Source: Cherax quadricarinatus
Taxonomy: Eukaryota > Arthropoda > Malacostraca > Decapoda > Parastacidae
Direction of reading: 5' to 3'
Assembly: GCF_038502225.1 (NCBI RefSeq)
Contig: NC_091368.1
Coordinates: 21,928,082 to 21,992,081 of the forward strand
Length of the DNA stretch: 64,000 nucleotides
A model generated the notes under the pieces. That model did not search any database. It had not been told where the DNA came from and saw nothing but the letters and a program-made list of their open reading frames with translations. The translations under genes and the position numbers were made by a program. Below are positions 50,340-61,654 of this stretch, piece by piece. Every line of letters starts with the position of its first letter. Position 1 is the stretch's first letter.

Positions 50340-51160
50340 ATGGGAAGCCCAAAATTAGACTGGGAGGTCATTTAGGAATAACAAAATCTTTTTATGGAAT
50401 ACTGAAAGAGTTTTACTGGGCAAAAATAAGGGAAGATGTGAAGAATCACATCCGCTCTTGTAGGGAATGTCAACAAGTAGTTAAACCTGGACACCCCATT
50501 AAACCTGCGCCACTTCAGTCCATACCTGCAGATGGAGAACCGTTTCCGAGCTAATCATTGATTTTGTGGGACCATTATCAAAATCCAAGTCAGGCAACTA
50601 ATACCTATTAACCATCATGGACAAAACTACTAAATATCCGGAAACAGTCCTAATGCGCATATAAACACTAAAGTCGTTCTTAAAGCCATAACTAAATTTA
50701 TATCTTGGGCATTCCTAAGTCTATCCAGAGTGACCAGGGTACAACTTTACAGCAAAAGTTTTAACTAGGCAAGGTGTAATTAATTCATAAATTATCCACT
50801 GCCTATCATCCTCAGTCCCAAGGCGCCTTGGAAAGATTTCATCAGACTTTAAAAACCGTGATGAGAACTTTTTGTATGCAATTTCCTGCAGACTGGGATG
50901 AATCACTTCCTCTGTTGTTGTTCGCAATGAGAGAAACGGTGCAGGAATCAACAAGGCACAGTCCATTTGAACTAATCTTCGGGCACAATGTACGAGGTCC
51001 TCTGCGAGTCCTCAGATGGGAGAAGACGCCTGCATAGCACTCTACAACCTTCTTCAAGGTTGCAGTTGGCCCACCAGTTGGCTAACGTAAAATCGCTCCT
51101 TCAATCTAGGAGACAAGATGCTGGTACAGGAACCTGCACCTGGCCACACCTTGAAAGTTA
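50340..51160 (+). pseudogene. Integrase relic
   Basis: The zinc-binding part (GGHLGITKS, then CRECQQ near 50460) is followed by core fragments (IIDFVGPL near 50558, IQSDQG near 50730). An ERFHQTLK block at 50828 carries the catalytic Glu and opens a frame to 51037. Frames are broken throughout. Confidence 0.75.
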
Positions 51161-51379
51161 GATTCATGGGACCCAGGTAAAATCTCTGAAGTAAATTATG
51201 TGGTAGCTCCTCTAGATAAACACACGAAATGTAAAATTTACAACATATGACAGAATAAAATGTTTAATAGCCCACATAAAGTCCCAGTAATGACTCTGTC
51301 CTCTGCCTCTGGGGAAGAGTGCTTGCAGCCTGTTGCTCACTTCTCTGCCAAGTATCAACCTCCTCAAAGGGCCTACACC

Positions 51380-51631
51380 ATAATATAGAGAAAGAAACCC
51401 TAGCTCTGATACTTGCATTGGAACAATTCGAGGTCTGCGTGGGGAAGTCGTTCAAGGTGGTCACTGTCTAAACTCTACAGCGATGAAAATCCACTTGTCT
51501 ACCTCAACACCATGAAAAACCACAACACACGTCTGATGAGATGGAGTCACAGGCTGCAGTCTTTCAACATAAGAGTCATACATATTGCCGACATAGACAA
51601 TAGGCTGGCCGTTTCACTTTCCCATGTTTAA
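51380..51631 (+). pseudogene. RNase H C-terminal relic
   Basis: ETLALILALEQFE, then YSDENPLVYLNTMKN and a degenerate version of the closing ADALSR motif. It lies directly after integrase because the RT segment is deleted. Confidence 0.7.
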
Positions 51632-51649
51632 TTTAGATTAGGATGTGTT

Positions 51650-53315
51650 AGGGACTGTATGGGTAGCTTAGCTCTTTTTTCCCCCTTTATAATTATGTTT
51701 TTAATAATGTTCGTGGGGATTATTTTTAGTGAGGGGACATTCTGCTGCCGTCCGCTGGTATTGTGGAAAATAATGTATTTTCCGGAAAAAATACAGTGTA
51801 TTTTTTTATGTAAATTAGTGTAATACGTTGTATTTAATAAAATTTATGTTATAAAAAATGAGAAATTCTGCGCCTGCGCAGAAGAGGGACTCGCCATGTT
51901 TGAACTAGTCAACACAAACGTTAGTGAATAATCGGAAGAATTTTCGTGCTCTAGAGGTTAAATTAGGCTGACACCTCTCAAATAGGAGCCGAAATTGTTG
52001 GATGTGCATTTCTGCATAACTTGAGATATCAGACGACTGGACAAGACAGCTCCAGGAACCTCAGATAAGCTATCTAAATTTGTGTTATAATTCTGGCCAG
52101 CATTATTTTCATAAATTTGGGTGGTAGTCACAGCGTGACAGTGTCAGCGTGCCTCGTTGTGCTCCGGGTTTTCTCGTGTTTTCACGGTCGCTCTTACGTG
52201 CGAGAACTTTAATTTGTGTCATCAATCCTATATGATACATCCCTCTAGCGCCTGGAACCAATCTTGGGCGGAAAACATTATATACTGAGTCAAAAAAGGA
52301 GAATTAGTGTGCACTACCTAGCAGAGTTTACTGCCAGAGGGGAATCATAGGCCAGTGTCCCGTGTGAAAAAAATAATAATAATTGAACTTTTCGTGTCAG
52401 AGGAAAGAAAGTCTCCCTGAAAACATTGAGTATACATAGTGTATAGTGTATACTACAGTGGCTCCCTAGTATATTGATGATAAAGGCTAAAGTGTCATTT
52501 GAAAACAGGTGAATTTGTAAATGAAGTGATAAGCCTATAGAGGCAGGTGCCAGAAGTCGCAAGAAACTTACCACAGGTCAGCTGTTTTTAATAATCTTCC
52601 TGGCCTGCTAGTGTACTCGCATATAATCTAGTGATACCAGTGAATAGCAGAATACAGTGTTGTAGTAGCAACTAACCAGTATTATAGTGGTACTTAGTGG
52701 AGTGGAGTGACTTTCATTAGTTTCTTTTTTCTTGAAATACCAGACGTATACTGTGAATTTCATATAACCTGTAGTTACCAGCGGTCGCAATATACACAAC
52801 GAGAAGCAATTATTACTACAGAAAAAGCGTCCTTCCTCCAAAATTTGCACCAGTCAACTATAGTGATAATATAGCATTTATTGTGGTGGAGACGGAAAAA
52901 AAAAATAGAGAAGCTAGATACAGCGATTGATAAACAAGGGTGGAGGTCGACCGTTCGTCATTGTAGGAGTGCCAGCAGTCACCGGCTCTTCAACACGCAA
53001 GTTATACTTTTGTATCAATCAAATCACATATTACTCGGGTAGATAATTTCCAGTAGATCCTTCATGTGTTAGCTCAAATCACCGACCAGTATGGTTTAAA
53101 TAAGTGACCCACTGATCAGATCAGATAGACTGGTCCGAACCCTTGACTGGTCCGAACCCTTGACTGGTCTGAACCCTTGACTGGTCCGAACCCTTGACTG
53201 GTCCGAACCCTGGACTGGTTTCAAACGGTTTCGTTGTGCACTACCTAGCAGGTTATTAATAGAATATTCAAGAGGTTGCTAGTAGAATTGCAGTAAATCA
53301 ACCATTCAAATCATT
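51650..53315. other. Non-coding stretch upstream of LINE A copy 4 (possible 5' UTR)
   Basis: No recognisable coding region. Five copies of a 17-bp unit (GACTGGTCCGAACCCTT) lie at about 53131-53216. CTACCTAGCAGxxTxTT occurs near 52314 and again near 53241. Part of this may be the LINE 5' UTR. Confidence 0.45.
53131..53216 (+). repeat. 17-bp tandem repeat, five copies
   Basis: GACTGGTCCGAACCCTT repeated with one or two substitutions, about 100 bp upstream of LINE A ORF1. Short tandem units upstream of ORF1 occur in other LINE promoters, so a 5' UTR role is possible. Confidence 0.85.
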
Positions 53316-54575
53316 ATGAAGCTGTGTGTAGTCTGTGGTCAGTCAAACAAACGGGCTTCCACATGCATAAATTGTCATTTTTGTGGAAATTGGTGTCACG
53401 CCCCTTGTGCAGATATCCAAGAACTAGCTACAAGCAGTATTAAAACAGGGAAGTGTTTTTGGGTATGCCCAAATGAGATAAATCTGTGGACTAAAATCAC
53501 AAGGGTATTAAAAGAGGTCAACATCAAAGCTGCTTTCATAGAAAACCTGGAAGCTTTCTACAACAGATGGGAACATAAAAAGTCTGGGCTGAATGGTACT
53601 GCCCTTGATACTGGCCATGTAGTCAGAAACTGTAAGGCTGGAGATGATGTCCTGGTAGTCAGTAAATGGGGGGCTGATAGTGCTGTCCTGGGAGACAGTA
53701 ATGGTGAAGCTGGAGGTGCTGTCCTGGGAGACAGTAATGGTGAAGCTGGAGGTGCTGTCCTGGGAGACAGTAATGGTGAAGCTGGAGATGCTGTCCTGGG
53801 AGACAGTAATGGGGAAGCTGGAGATGCTGTCCTGGGAGACAGTAATGGTGAAGCTGGAGATTTTGTCCAGGTAGTCGGGAATTATACGCAGGAAGGAATA
53901 CATATAAATGACCTCATAGGGGACAGGAGCCATAGTAGGGAAACAAGTGTAGTCAAAGATAAGATAAAACCAATATTGCAAACTAGAAATACCGCAGGAA
54001 ATAGCAAACAAGAGGACTCCACTAGCAATAGTGAGGATATATTACCAAAAACAACTGGTGGGAGCTCCATTGTTGGTGCTAGGGAGGATAGAAGTAAGAC
54101 AGGGAAACATGCACCAACAGGGAATACAGTCACAGAAACCCAAGGCAAACGGAAACCAAGCCTGTGCACATACTATGCACTCGGTATCTGCTGGCATGGG
54201 AAATCTGGAAAAACAGATGGGACGTGCAACTATGACCACCCTAGAAAATGCCATGCCCATATGACAACAGGAAAATGCAAACTCCCTTCCTGTAAGCTTT
54301 TTCACCCTGAACTGTGTACCTCTTCAGTACAGGAAAGACTGTGCTATAACTTAAATTGCCAGGCATACCATCTAAAGGGGACAAAAAGATACAAAACATC
54401 CAGGCCATGGGAAAACCTGGGTAGCCACAGCCACTCAAGAGGGAGAGGTTTTTTAGTGCCAGGAAGGAAAAAAAACTGGCAGGAAATGGCAGAAATCGTA
54501 CACCAAATCCAGTCATTCCTGGAGTGGAACCACAGTCGATGGCCTCCACTCCAAACCAACAGATACAGATACTAA
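53316..54575 (+). CDS. LINE A ORF1: PHD-like finger, 12-residue repeats, CCCH-type region
   Basis: 419 residues from ATG 53316. Residues 4-51 have C4, C7, C17, C20, W26-C27-H28, C31 and C47/W49/C51, a PHD-type arrangement. Residues about 122-181 are five 12-residue repeats (VLGDSNGEAGGA type) encoded by 53680-53859. A Cys/His cluster at about 282-355 (CTYYALGICWHG, CKLPSCKLFHPELC, CYNLNCQAYH) resembles CCCH-type RNA-binding fingers. ORF1 proteins of LINEs bind their RNA, and the PHD-like finger is known in ORF1 of some CR1/Jockey-group elements. The end overlaps the start of ORF2 in another frame, so ORF2 may be translated by reinitiation. Confidence 0.85.
   Translation: MKLCVVCGQSNKRASTCINCHFCGNWCHAPCADIQELATSSIKTGKCFWVCPNEINLWTKITRVLKEVNIKAAFIENLEAFYNRWEHKKSGLNGTALDTGHVVRNCKAGDDVLVVSKWGADSAVLGDSNGEAGGAVLGDSNGEAGGAVLGDSNGEAGDAVLGDSNGEAGDAVLGDSNGEAGDFVQVVGNYTQEGIHINDLIGDRSHSRETSVVKDKIKPILQTRNTAGNSKQEDSTSNSEDILPKTTGGSSIVGAREDRSKTGKHAPTGNTVTETQGKRKPSLCTYYALGICWHGKSGKTDGTCNYDHPRKCHAHMTTGKCKLPSCKLFHPELCTSSVQERLCYNLNCQAYHLKGTKRYKTSRPWENLGSHSHSRGRGFLVPGRKKNWQEMAEIVHQIQSFLEWNHSRWPPLQTNRYRY
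53680..53859 (+). repeat. 36-bp tandem repeat within ORF1, five copies
   Basis: Five exact-length units starting GTGCTGTCCTGGGAGACAG. Being a multiple of three it keeps the frame. Confidence 0.92.
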
Positions 54576-57500
54576 TGCCGGAAAAAAAATCCCCCCCCAG
54601 TACCAACAATACCACCAGTCCGATAACATTCTTCTTTGCAAATATACAGGGTCTAAAGCCAGCAACAAACAACAAAATACCTTTCATCCGTGGACTGCTT
54701 GCAGAGGCAAAGGCAATGTTCGCGGCTTTCACTGAGACCCACATAAAGGATCACTTGGACAACGAAATATGGATCCCAGGTTACAACCTATACAGATGTG
54801 ACAGAGTGAACAGGCAAAAGGGGGGGGGGTTGGCCTGTACATTGCAGAGTCACTTGTTTGCACAGAACTGCTAAATGCCTCAAATGATGTAGTGGAAGTT
54901 TTAGCAGTAAAGGTCGAGAACCAAAACCTAGTCATTGTGGTAGTCTACAAGCCTCCGGATGCAACATCCCAGCAATTCCAGGAACAGCTGTTAAAAATTG
55001 ACCACTGTCTGGAAAACCTTCCAGCTCCTGCACCCAACATCTTGCTCCTGGGGGATTTCAACTTAAGGCACCTAAAATGGAGGAATATAGCAAATAATAT
55101 TGTTGCAGTAATAACACCAGGAGGCAGCTCTGATGAAAACTCACACTCACGCGAGCTTTTAAATCTCTGCACAAAATTCAATTTAAACCAGCAAATAATA
55201 GAGCCTACTAGACTGGAGAATACACTAGACCTCATCTTCACTAACAATGATGATCTGATAAGAAATGTCACCATATCAAAAACAATATACTCAGATCACA
55301 ACATAATTGAGGTTCAGTCATGTATGCGCGGAGCCCCAGACCGACATAATGAGATTAGTCACGAGGGAGCATTCACCAAATTCAACTTCAATAACAAAAA
55401 CATAAAGTGGGACCAAGTAAACCAAGTCCTAACCGATATAAGCTGGGAAGATATACTAAGCAACACAGACCCCAACTTATGCCTAGAACAGATTAACTCG
55501 GTGGCACTCGATGTATGCACAAGGCTTATTCCTCTAAGAAAAAGGAGGAGTAGATGTAAAACAGAAAGAGACAGGCGCTCCCTTTACAGGCGACGGAAAA
55601 GAATAACAGAGCGGCTAAAAGAGGTCAATATATCTGAAATGCGTAGGGAGACACTGGTCAGAGAAATAGCAAGCATCGAACTTAAGCTAAAAGAATCCTT
55701 TAGGAGTCAGGAATCGCGGGAAGAACTAAAAGCCATAAATGAAATCGAAAAAAACCCAAAGTATTTCTTCTCCTATGCCAAATCAAAATCGAGAACAACG
55801 TCCAGTATTGGGCCCCTACTTAAACAAGATGGGTCCTACACAGATGACAGCAAGGAAATGAGTGAGCTACTCAAGTCCCAATATGACTCAGTTTTTAGCA
55901 AGCCGCTAACCAGACTGAGAGTCGAAGATCAAAATGAATTTTTTATGAGAGAGCCACAAAATTTGATTAACACAAGCCTATCCGATGTTATCCTGACGCC
56001 AAATGACTTCGAACAGGCGATAAATGACATGCCCATGCACTCTGCCCCAGGGCCAGACTCATGGAACTCTGTGTTCACCAAGAACTGCAAGAAGCCCCTA
56101 TCACGAGCCTTTTCCATCCTATGGAGAGGGAGCATGGACACGGGGGTCGTCCCACAGTTACTAAAAACAACAGACATAGCCCCACTCCACAAAGGGGGCA
56201 GTAAAGCAACAGCAAAGAACTACAGACCAATAGCACTAACATCCCATATCATAAAAATCTTTGAAAGGGTCCTAAGAAGCAAGATCACCACCCATCTAGA
56301 AACCCATCAGTTACACAACCCAGGGCAACATGGGTTTAGAACAGGTCGCTCCTGTCTGTCTCAACTATTGGATCACTACGACAAGGTCCTAAATGCACTA
56401 GAAGACAAAAAGAATGCAGATGTAATATATACAGACTTTGCAAAAGCCTTCGACAAGTGTGACCATGGCGTAATAGCGCACAAAATGCGTGCTAAAGGAA
56501 TAACAGGAAAAGTCGGTCGATGGATCTATAATTTCCTCACTAACAGAACACAGAGAGTAGTCGTCAACAGAGTAAAGTCCGAGGCAGCTACGGTGAAAAG
56601 CTCTGTTCCACAAGGCACAGTACTCGCTCCCATCTTGTTCCTCATCCTCATATCCGACATAGACAAGGATGTCAGCCACAGCACCGTGTCTTCCTTTGCA
56701 GATGACACCCGAATCTGCATGACAGTGTCTTCCATTGCAGACACTGCAAAGCTCCAGGCGGACATCAACCAAATCTTTCAGTGGGCTGCAGAAAACAATA
56801 TGAAGTTCAACGATGAGAAATTTCAATTACTCAGATATGGTAAACATGAGGAAATTAAATCTTCATCAGAGTACAAAACAAATTCTGGCCACAAAATAGA
56901 GCGAAACACCAACGTCAAAGACCTGGGAGTGATCATGTCGGAGGATCTCACCTTCAAGGACCATAACATTGTATCAATCGCATCTGCTAGAAAAATGACA
57001 GGATGGATAATGAGAACCTTCAAAACTAGGGAGGCCAAGCCCATGATGACACTCTTCAGGTCACTTGTTCTATCTAGGCTGGAATATTGCTGCACACTAA
57101 CAGCACCTTTCAAGGCAGGTGAAATTGCCGACCTAGAAAATGTACAGAGAACTTTCACGGCGCGCATAACGGAGATAAAACACCTCAATTATTGGGAGCG
57201 CTTGAGGTTCCTAAACCTGTATTCCCTGGAACGCAGGAGGGAGAGATACATGATTATATACACCTGGAAAATCCTAGAGGGACTAGTACCGAACTTGCAC
57301 ACGAAAATCACTCACTACGAAAGCAAAAGACTTGGCAGACGATGCACCATCCCCCCAATGAAAAGCAGGGGTGTCACTAGCACGTTAAGAGACCATACAA
57401 TAAGTGTCAGGGGCCCGAGACTGTTCAACTGCCTCCCAGCACACATAAGGGGGATTACCAACAGACCCCTGGCAGTCTTCAAGCTGGCACTGGACAAGCA

Positions 57501-57633
57501 CCTAAAGTCAGTTCCGGATCAGCCGGGCTGTGGCTCGTACGTTGGTTTGCGTGCAGCCAGCAGCAACAGCCTGGTTGATCAGGCTCTGATCCACCAGGAG
57601 GCCTGGTCACAGACCGGGCCGCGGGGGCGTTGA
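54539..57633 (+). pseudogene. LINE A ORF2: endonuclease, reverse transcriptase (one frameshift)
   Basis: The first ATG is at 54539. The AP-type endonuclease starts with FFANIQGLKP (about 54630) and TETH. A run of ten G's at 54820-54829 puts the frame out, and it stops at 54874. The same protein continues in the second frame to 57631. After the shift: GDFNLRHLKW near 55060, SDHNIIEVQ near 55293 and a basic linker. RT then carries NYRPIALTS, the SVPQGTVLAP block and FADD at 56695-56706. The C-terminal domain ends GCGSYVGLRAASSNSLVDQ. A comparison with copy 2 suggests eight G's originally. All catalytic motifs are present, so the frameshift is the only visible defect. A homopolymer base-call error could explain it. 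Confidence 0.85.
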
Positions 57634-57661
57634 CCCCCGGAACTCTCTCCAGGTAAACTCC

Positions 57662-57799
57662 TAATGAGTTGGATGGTTGAGAGGAAAAGTGATTCCATTA
57701 TTGTCCAGTGCCATAGCAGCATGTACCCTTGGAGGTGGAGGCATAGCCCTGGTTATCAGAGCCCTTTTGGGGTGGGGGCATGGCAAAGTGTATGTTACA
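57662..57799. other. Unassigned flank of LINE A copy 4
   Basis: No feature recognised. Confidence 0.3.
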
Positions 57800-58370
57800 A
57801 TTTATTCATTTATATAGTAATGAAACCACGAAATAAGTGGTTTTGATTCATTTACCAAACTGCGGCCAGTCGGGATTAGATCCTGTGACACATTCTCCAG
57901 CCTCAAGAGACAGAACAGTGTTCACATAGCCTTAACCACTTAATTAGCGATCCTAGAAGAATCATTCACCCAGCAGAGCTAGGTGTTGTTGATGATCCGA
58001 GGACACTCGTGGTAGTGGCAAGCTCAAGGCTAATTTCAAAAACCTCCCGTTGGAGTAGCAGCCTCCATAAGCAGTTTATATAGTAATGAAACCACGAAAC
58101 AAGTGGTATTGAAACATTTACCAAACTGCAGCCAGCCCAGATTAGATCTTGTGACACATTCTCCCGCCTCAAGAGACAAACGGGAGGTGGTTGATATTAG
58201 CCCTCAAGTGTCCTCGGATCACGAACAACACTTAGCTCTGATGGGTGCATGATTCTTGTAGGATCACTGGTTAAGTGGTCAAGGTTATGTGAACACTGTT
58301 TTGTCTCTTGAGGCGGGAGAATGTCTCGCAGGATCTAATCTCGGCTGGCCGCAGTTTGGTAAATGATTCA
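57800..58370. repeat. Repeat H: two direct copies and one inverted copy
   Basis: ATATAGTAATGAAACCACGAAA and the following 80 bp occur at about 57814 and 58077. The segment from about 58120 to 58177 (TACCAAACTGCAGCCAG to CTCAAGAGACA) recurs inverted at about 58303-58362. It is a compound repeat of unknown type. Confidence 0.65.
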
Positions 58371-59168
58371 GTATCCTCCATCATTACTAATCAACAATGC
58401 AGTTGACTTCATGGAGAATTCATGAAAAATCCAACTGAGACAAAACGAGTGTTACAGCTTGTCTCTGTGTACACTGTGAGGTGGAGTACTTTTATCACTG
58501 TTCCCATAAGCATCTAAAAGGGCATTTATTTTGGTATAGGTGTCATCAAATACTGGCAATATAGAGGGTGTAATAAGTCCCTATGTCTTCCAAGGTAATT
58601 ACATTTGTTTATTCAGATTCATTCAGGTCTATCTTTCCTTTAGACAGGTAATGACTCGGATGTCTCTGATTCTAGTCGTCTGAGTTGATTGTCAACCTAA
58701 GAAGAATTAAGTTGAACAAGTGCAAAAACTGGTGAGCTACCAAGACACACACACGTCTCTCTGGCATGCAACATGAATATATGGTTTGTGCACGTGCACC
58801 AGATGCACGATCATATCTCTAATGTCTCTCCAAAGTATAACTATACTCCCTTGTGTGATCTTTTCTTTTACAATAAGCGCATTTAACTTTTTGTTTCTCT
58901 TATCAAACTTCTGTCTTCTCCTTAAAACAGATTTGTAAGTACGAGCGTCTGCTGGATATGTACATGATGCTGCTTTATGGACAGATGTGTTATGTAAGTA
59001 TGGAGGGTCAGTCTGACCATATTTCAGAATAATCACGATTTATTTGCTTCCAGCTGATGTTTTTGTTGTTGAATTTGTTAATCATACTCTCATGATTGAG
59101 TGTATTTAGCCAGTTAGGAATGGTTTGCTTGCAATCGTGTCATTACGATTTCGTGAAACTCAATTAGG
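58371..59168. other. Unassigned sequence
   Basis: A minus-strand open frame of 99 codons (58737-59036) has no recognisable motif and I do not call it a gene. Confidence 0.4.
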
Positions 59169-59182
59169 ACCAGAGGTGGATG

Positions 59183-59474
59183 ATCGATACCATGCCTAAC
59201 CCTTCTAGGGTAGGGTAGGTGCCTGAGCCCGAGCCTTTAGCTCATAAGACTGTCATTCCCATTTGCCCCCTTGGGGCGGGGATGGCAGACCAGAGAGGCC
59301 TAGCTTGTGGCTAGGCCTGGGGACAATTGGTCCCAAAGATGAGGAGGTACTTGTGCCTCCTCCCATGGGAGACTTAGGTCTCAGACACTCCCTAAAGAGG
59401 GAGCCAAGGCCGGGCCACCACTTGGAAAAGGCCCTGGCCGGGAGAATACCGGCTAATATTTAATAATAATAATA
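59183..59474 (+). mobile_element. SINE B, copy 1, with 14-bp TSD
   Basis: A GC-rich roughly 290-bp element from ATCGATACCATGCC to CCGGCTAATATT plus (TAA)n. It is flanked exactly by ACCAGAGGTGGATG (59169-59182 and 59475-59488). A 66-codon open frame in it is non-coding by my reading. No clear tRNA-type B-box is visible, so the source RNA is unknown. Confidence 0.88.
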
Positions 59475-59734
59475 ACCAGAGGTGGATGTTTGAAGTTCAT
59501 TATTTGTGAATATAAGATGCAGAGTATTTTCAGTCTGGTTGGTACCGTTATTAGCTGGTATAAGGCGAAGTTGCTGCAGTCTTAGTAAATCGACTGGTAG
59601 TGCGCTCAGCTCACACCCTGAGGTCCGGGGTGTGAGCTGAAACATTAGGACATATTTCCCTAAGACACCTGCTTCCCATGTTCACCTATCAGTAAGATAG
59701 GTGTCTGGGTGTTAGTCGATTGGTGTAATTGGTT

Positions 59735-59885
59735 TGGTTTGGTAAGGTTTCGCAGGAGACAATTGTTTCCTGAAGCGGGTCTTAGTCATATGATAACCCA
59801 CAGCTGGAGCTTTTTGGTTATCTGACTGAGGCCTTCAACTGGCTTACCGGTCAACCCCTTTAAAAATTATGATCATAATTACAAC
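59735..59885 (+). repeat. Dispersed repeat A, copy 2
   Basis: Shares CTTTAAAAATTATGATCAT and the CTGGCTTACCGGTC block with copies 1 and 3. It directly abuts SINE D. Confidence 0.7.
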
Positions 59886-59887
59886 CA

Positions 59888-60045
59888 TTCTTTTGGTTGT
59901 GGTCGCATCCTGGGACAAAATTGTCTTAATTTGCGGGAAATTCTCAGCATAACAAGGGGCTCTCTGTATAGTAGTATGTCACTGATGTCAGCTATGGTCT
60001 GTATACCTTGTACATGTACTGGTAGAAATAAAGATTATTATTATT
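59888..60045 (+). mobile_element. SINE D, 3' part (plus)
   Basis: The body matches 11233-11440 in reverse (GGACAAAATTGTCTTAATTT, GCATAACAAGGGGC, TACATGTACTGGTAG) and ends in AATAAAG plus (ATT)n. The tRNA-like head is missing. Confidence 0.65.
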
Positions 60046-60552
60046 ATAATCCATTGTCTGTATTTGAAGAAGTTTATCGCATAGGTGAAAATTTTCAAGA
60101 AGAAAGATAACCAACTATTGCACTTGAGTATTAATGATCAAGAATTCTTTAATTCTTGTAATAAGGATTAAAATAAATCCTCGACATATACATAAATTAA
60201 ACTCACAGCTTAAATTATTGTATGTATGATGTATAACACTATTTAGTGCTTCCAAAAAATTAAAAAATGAAAGAAACTAGATAACGAACTTCAAGAAAGA
60301 TTTGACAGAAAGAATTTGTATCTCCATCTTTAGAGTGTAATAATATTTTATGTAAATTTTATTTTTTAATTCAAAAAAAATAAAACCAACTTCAAAAAAA
60401 CATTACAATGTTTAATTATATAAATTCTCTTAAGTTTAATAATTTATTAAATATGTCATCTACCTACACTAGTAAGTCTTATTGATTAGTTTGCTTTACA
60501 TTATAAGTGACCCTAACGTGATAATTTCCAGTCTACCAGCATACAGTGAAGC
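60046..60552. other. Unassigned AT-rich sequence
   Basis: Nothing recognised. Confidence 0.35.
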
Positions 60553-60565
60553 TCCTTACAACCGT

Positions 60566-60741
60566 CCCCTCAAGGAAGGTTCCTTGATGTTGGTGAGGGG
60601 CTCTTGATTTAGGGAATTGGATCTGTGCTCCAGTTCCCCGAATTAAGCCTGAATGCCTTCCACATCCCCCCCCCCCAGGCGCTGTATAATCCTCCGGGTT
60701 TAGCGCTTCCCCCTTGATTATAATAATAATAATAATAATAA
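60566..60741 (+). mobile_element. SINE C, copy 1, with 13-bp TSD
   Basis: 176 bp, from CCCCTCAAGG through GGGCTCTTGATTTAGGG and GGGTTTAGCGCTTCCCC to a (TAA)n tail. Flanked exactly by TCCTTACAACCGT (60553-60565 and 60742-60754). Confidence 0.88.
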
Positions 60742-60754
60742 TCCTTACAACCGT

Positions 60755-61165
60755 ATTGGTTTCACCTTATCTTAGGACACAAATGGAGACACCATGCCAG
60801 CCCTTTTAGGGCAGGGTAGGTGCCCCAGCCTGAGGGGCTATTCCTCTTAGCTCCCCTGGGACGGGGAAGATGACACAATATCTTGTATTCATCCTTTAGT
60901 TTCTTGAGTGGTCGCTAAAGTTAGCTCGGGTAGGCTAGCTGATGCTGTAGTATTTTGACAGTAAATGGTTAAGACAAGTGTCAGGAGAAACTGTCATATT
61001 CTTAATCAATAAATTGCCACCAGTTCGGGCTTAATAATAGGTCTGGCGATGCTTTAGCAATTATAACTGAAATTTAACTCAAGTGCACCACATTATATTA
61101 TAAGCTCTAATAAGCCCTACCATGCTCCACACACACACTATCTTGCAGTCTTTCAGTCAACACAG
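60755..61165. other. Unassigned, with a SINE B-like fragment
   Basis: At about 60790-60870 ACACCATGCCAGCCCTTTTA resembles the SINE B head but diverges soon after. The rest is unassigned. Confidence 0.4.
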
Positions 61166-61203
61166 TATTTTCCCTTGACGCTGGTAAGGGGCTCTTGAAT
61201 TGG

Positions 61204-61494
61204 TTAGTTAGTTAAAGATTAGCCGGTATTCTCCCGGCCCGGGCCTTTTCCAAGTGGTGGCCCGGCCTTGACTCCCTCTTTAGGGAGTGTCTGAGACCTA
61301 AGTCTCCCATGGGAGGAGGCACAAGTACCTCCTCATCTTTGGGACCAACTGTCCCCAGGCCTAGCCACAAGCTAGGCCTCTCTGGTCTGCCATCCCCGCC
61401 ACAAGGGGGCTAATGGGAATGACAGTCTTATGAGCTAAAGGCTCGGGCTCAGGCACCTACCCTACCCTAGAGGGGCTGGGCATGGTGTCGATCT
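61204..61494 (-). mobile_element. SINE B, copy 2 (minus), with 11-bp TSD
   Basis: 291 bp, in reverse orientation inside SINE C. Flanked exactly by TCTTGAATTGG (61193-61203 and 61495-61505). The tail is TTAACTAACTAA-like on the minus strand. Confidence 0.9.
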
Positions 61495-61584
61495 TCTTGA
61501 ATTGGCTCTATGCTCCTGTTCCCTGAACTGAGCCTGAGTACCTTCCATCCCACCTACTTGCTGTGTATAATCCTATGGGTTTAG

Positions 61585-61591
61585 TGTTCCC

Positions 61592-61650
<59 letters not shown>
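61585..61650. repeat. (TAA)n microsatellite
   Basis: The tail of SINE C, shared with or fused to the tail of the adjacent minus-strand SINE D. Confidence 0.95.
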
Positions 61651-61652
<2 letters not shown>

Positions 61653-61654
61653 TA

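Larger units (their letters stand above)
48330..51650 (+). mobile_element. Decayed Gmr1-like LTR retrotransposon
   Basis: In order: a primer-binding-like TGGTAGCTCTGTCCAAGAG at 48623-48641, gag from 48794, protease-region remnants (49890-50100), integrase (50340-51160) and RNase H (51380-51631). Reverse transcriptase is missing between integrase and RNase H. The integrase-before-RNase H order independently supports the Gmr1-like arrangement. LTR borders and target duplication could not be identified. Confidence 0.75.
53316..57661 (+). mobile_element. LINE A copy 4, near full length
   Basis: Both ORFs and the family 3' end are present, with one frameshift in ORF2. The 3' end matches copies 1-3. 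The 5' limit is not defined. Confidence 0.85.
61166..61650 (+). mobile_element. SINE C, copy 2, interrupted by SINE B
   Basis: The head (61170-61203) and the body plus (TAA)n tail (61495-61650) match SINE C copy 1. It is split by an inverted SINE B. Confidence 0.8.

Noticed and set aside
58737..59036. 99-codon minus-strand open frame
   Set aside because: No recognisable motif and no supporting context.
59263..59463. 66-codon frame conserved between 59263 and 63042
   Set aside because: Conservation reflects copies of the same SINE. The frame has no known domain and is inverted or broken in the third copy context.
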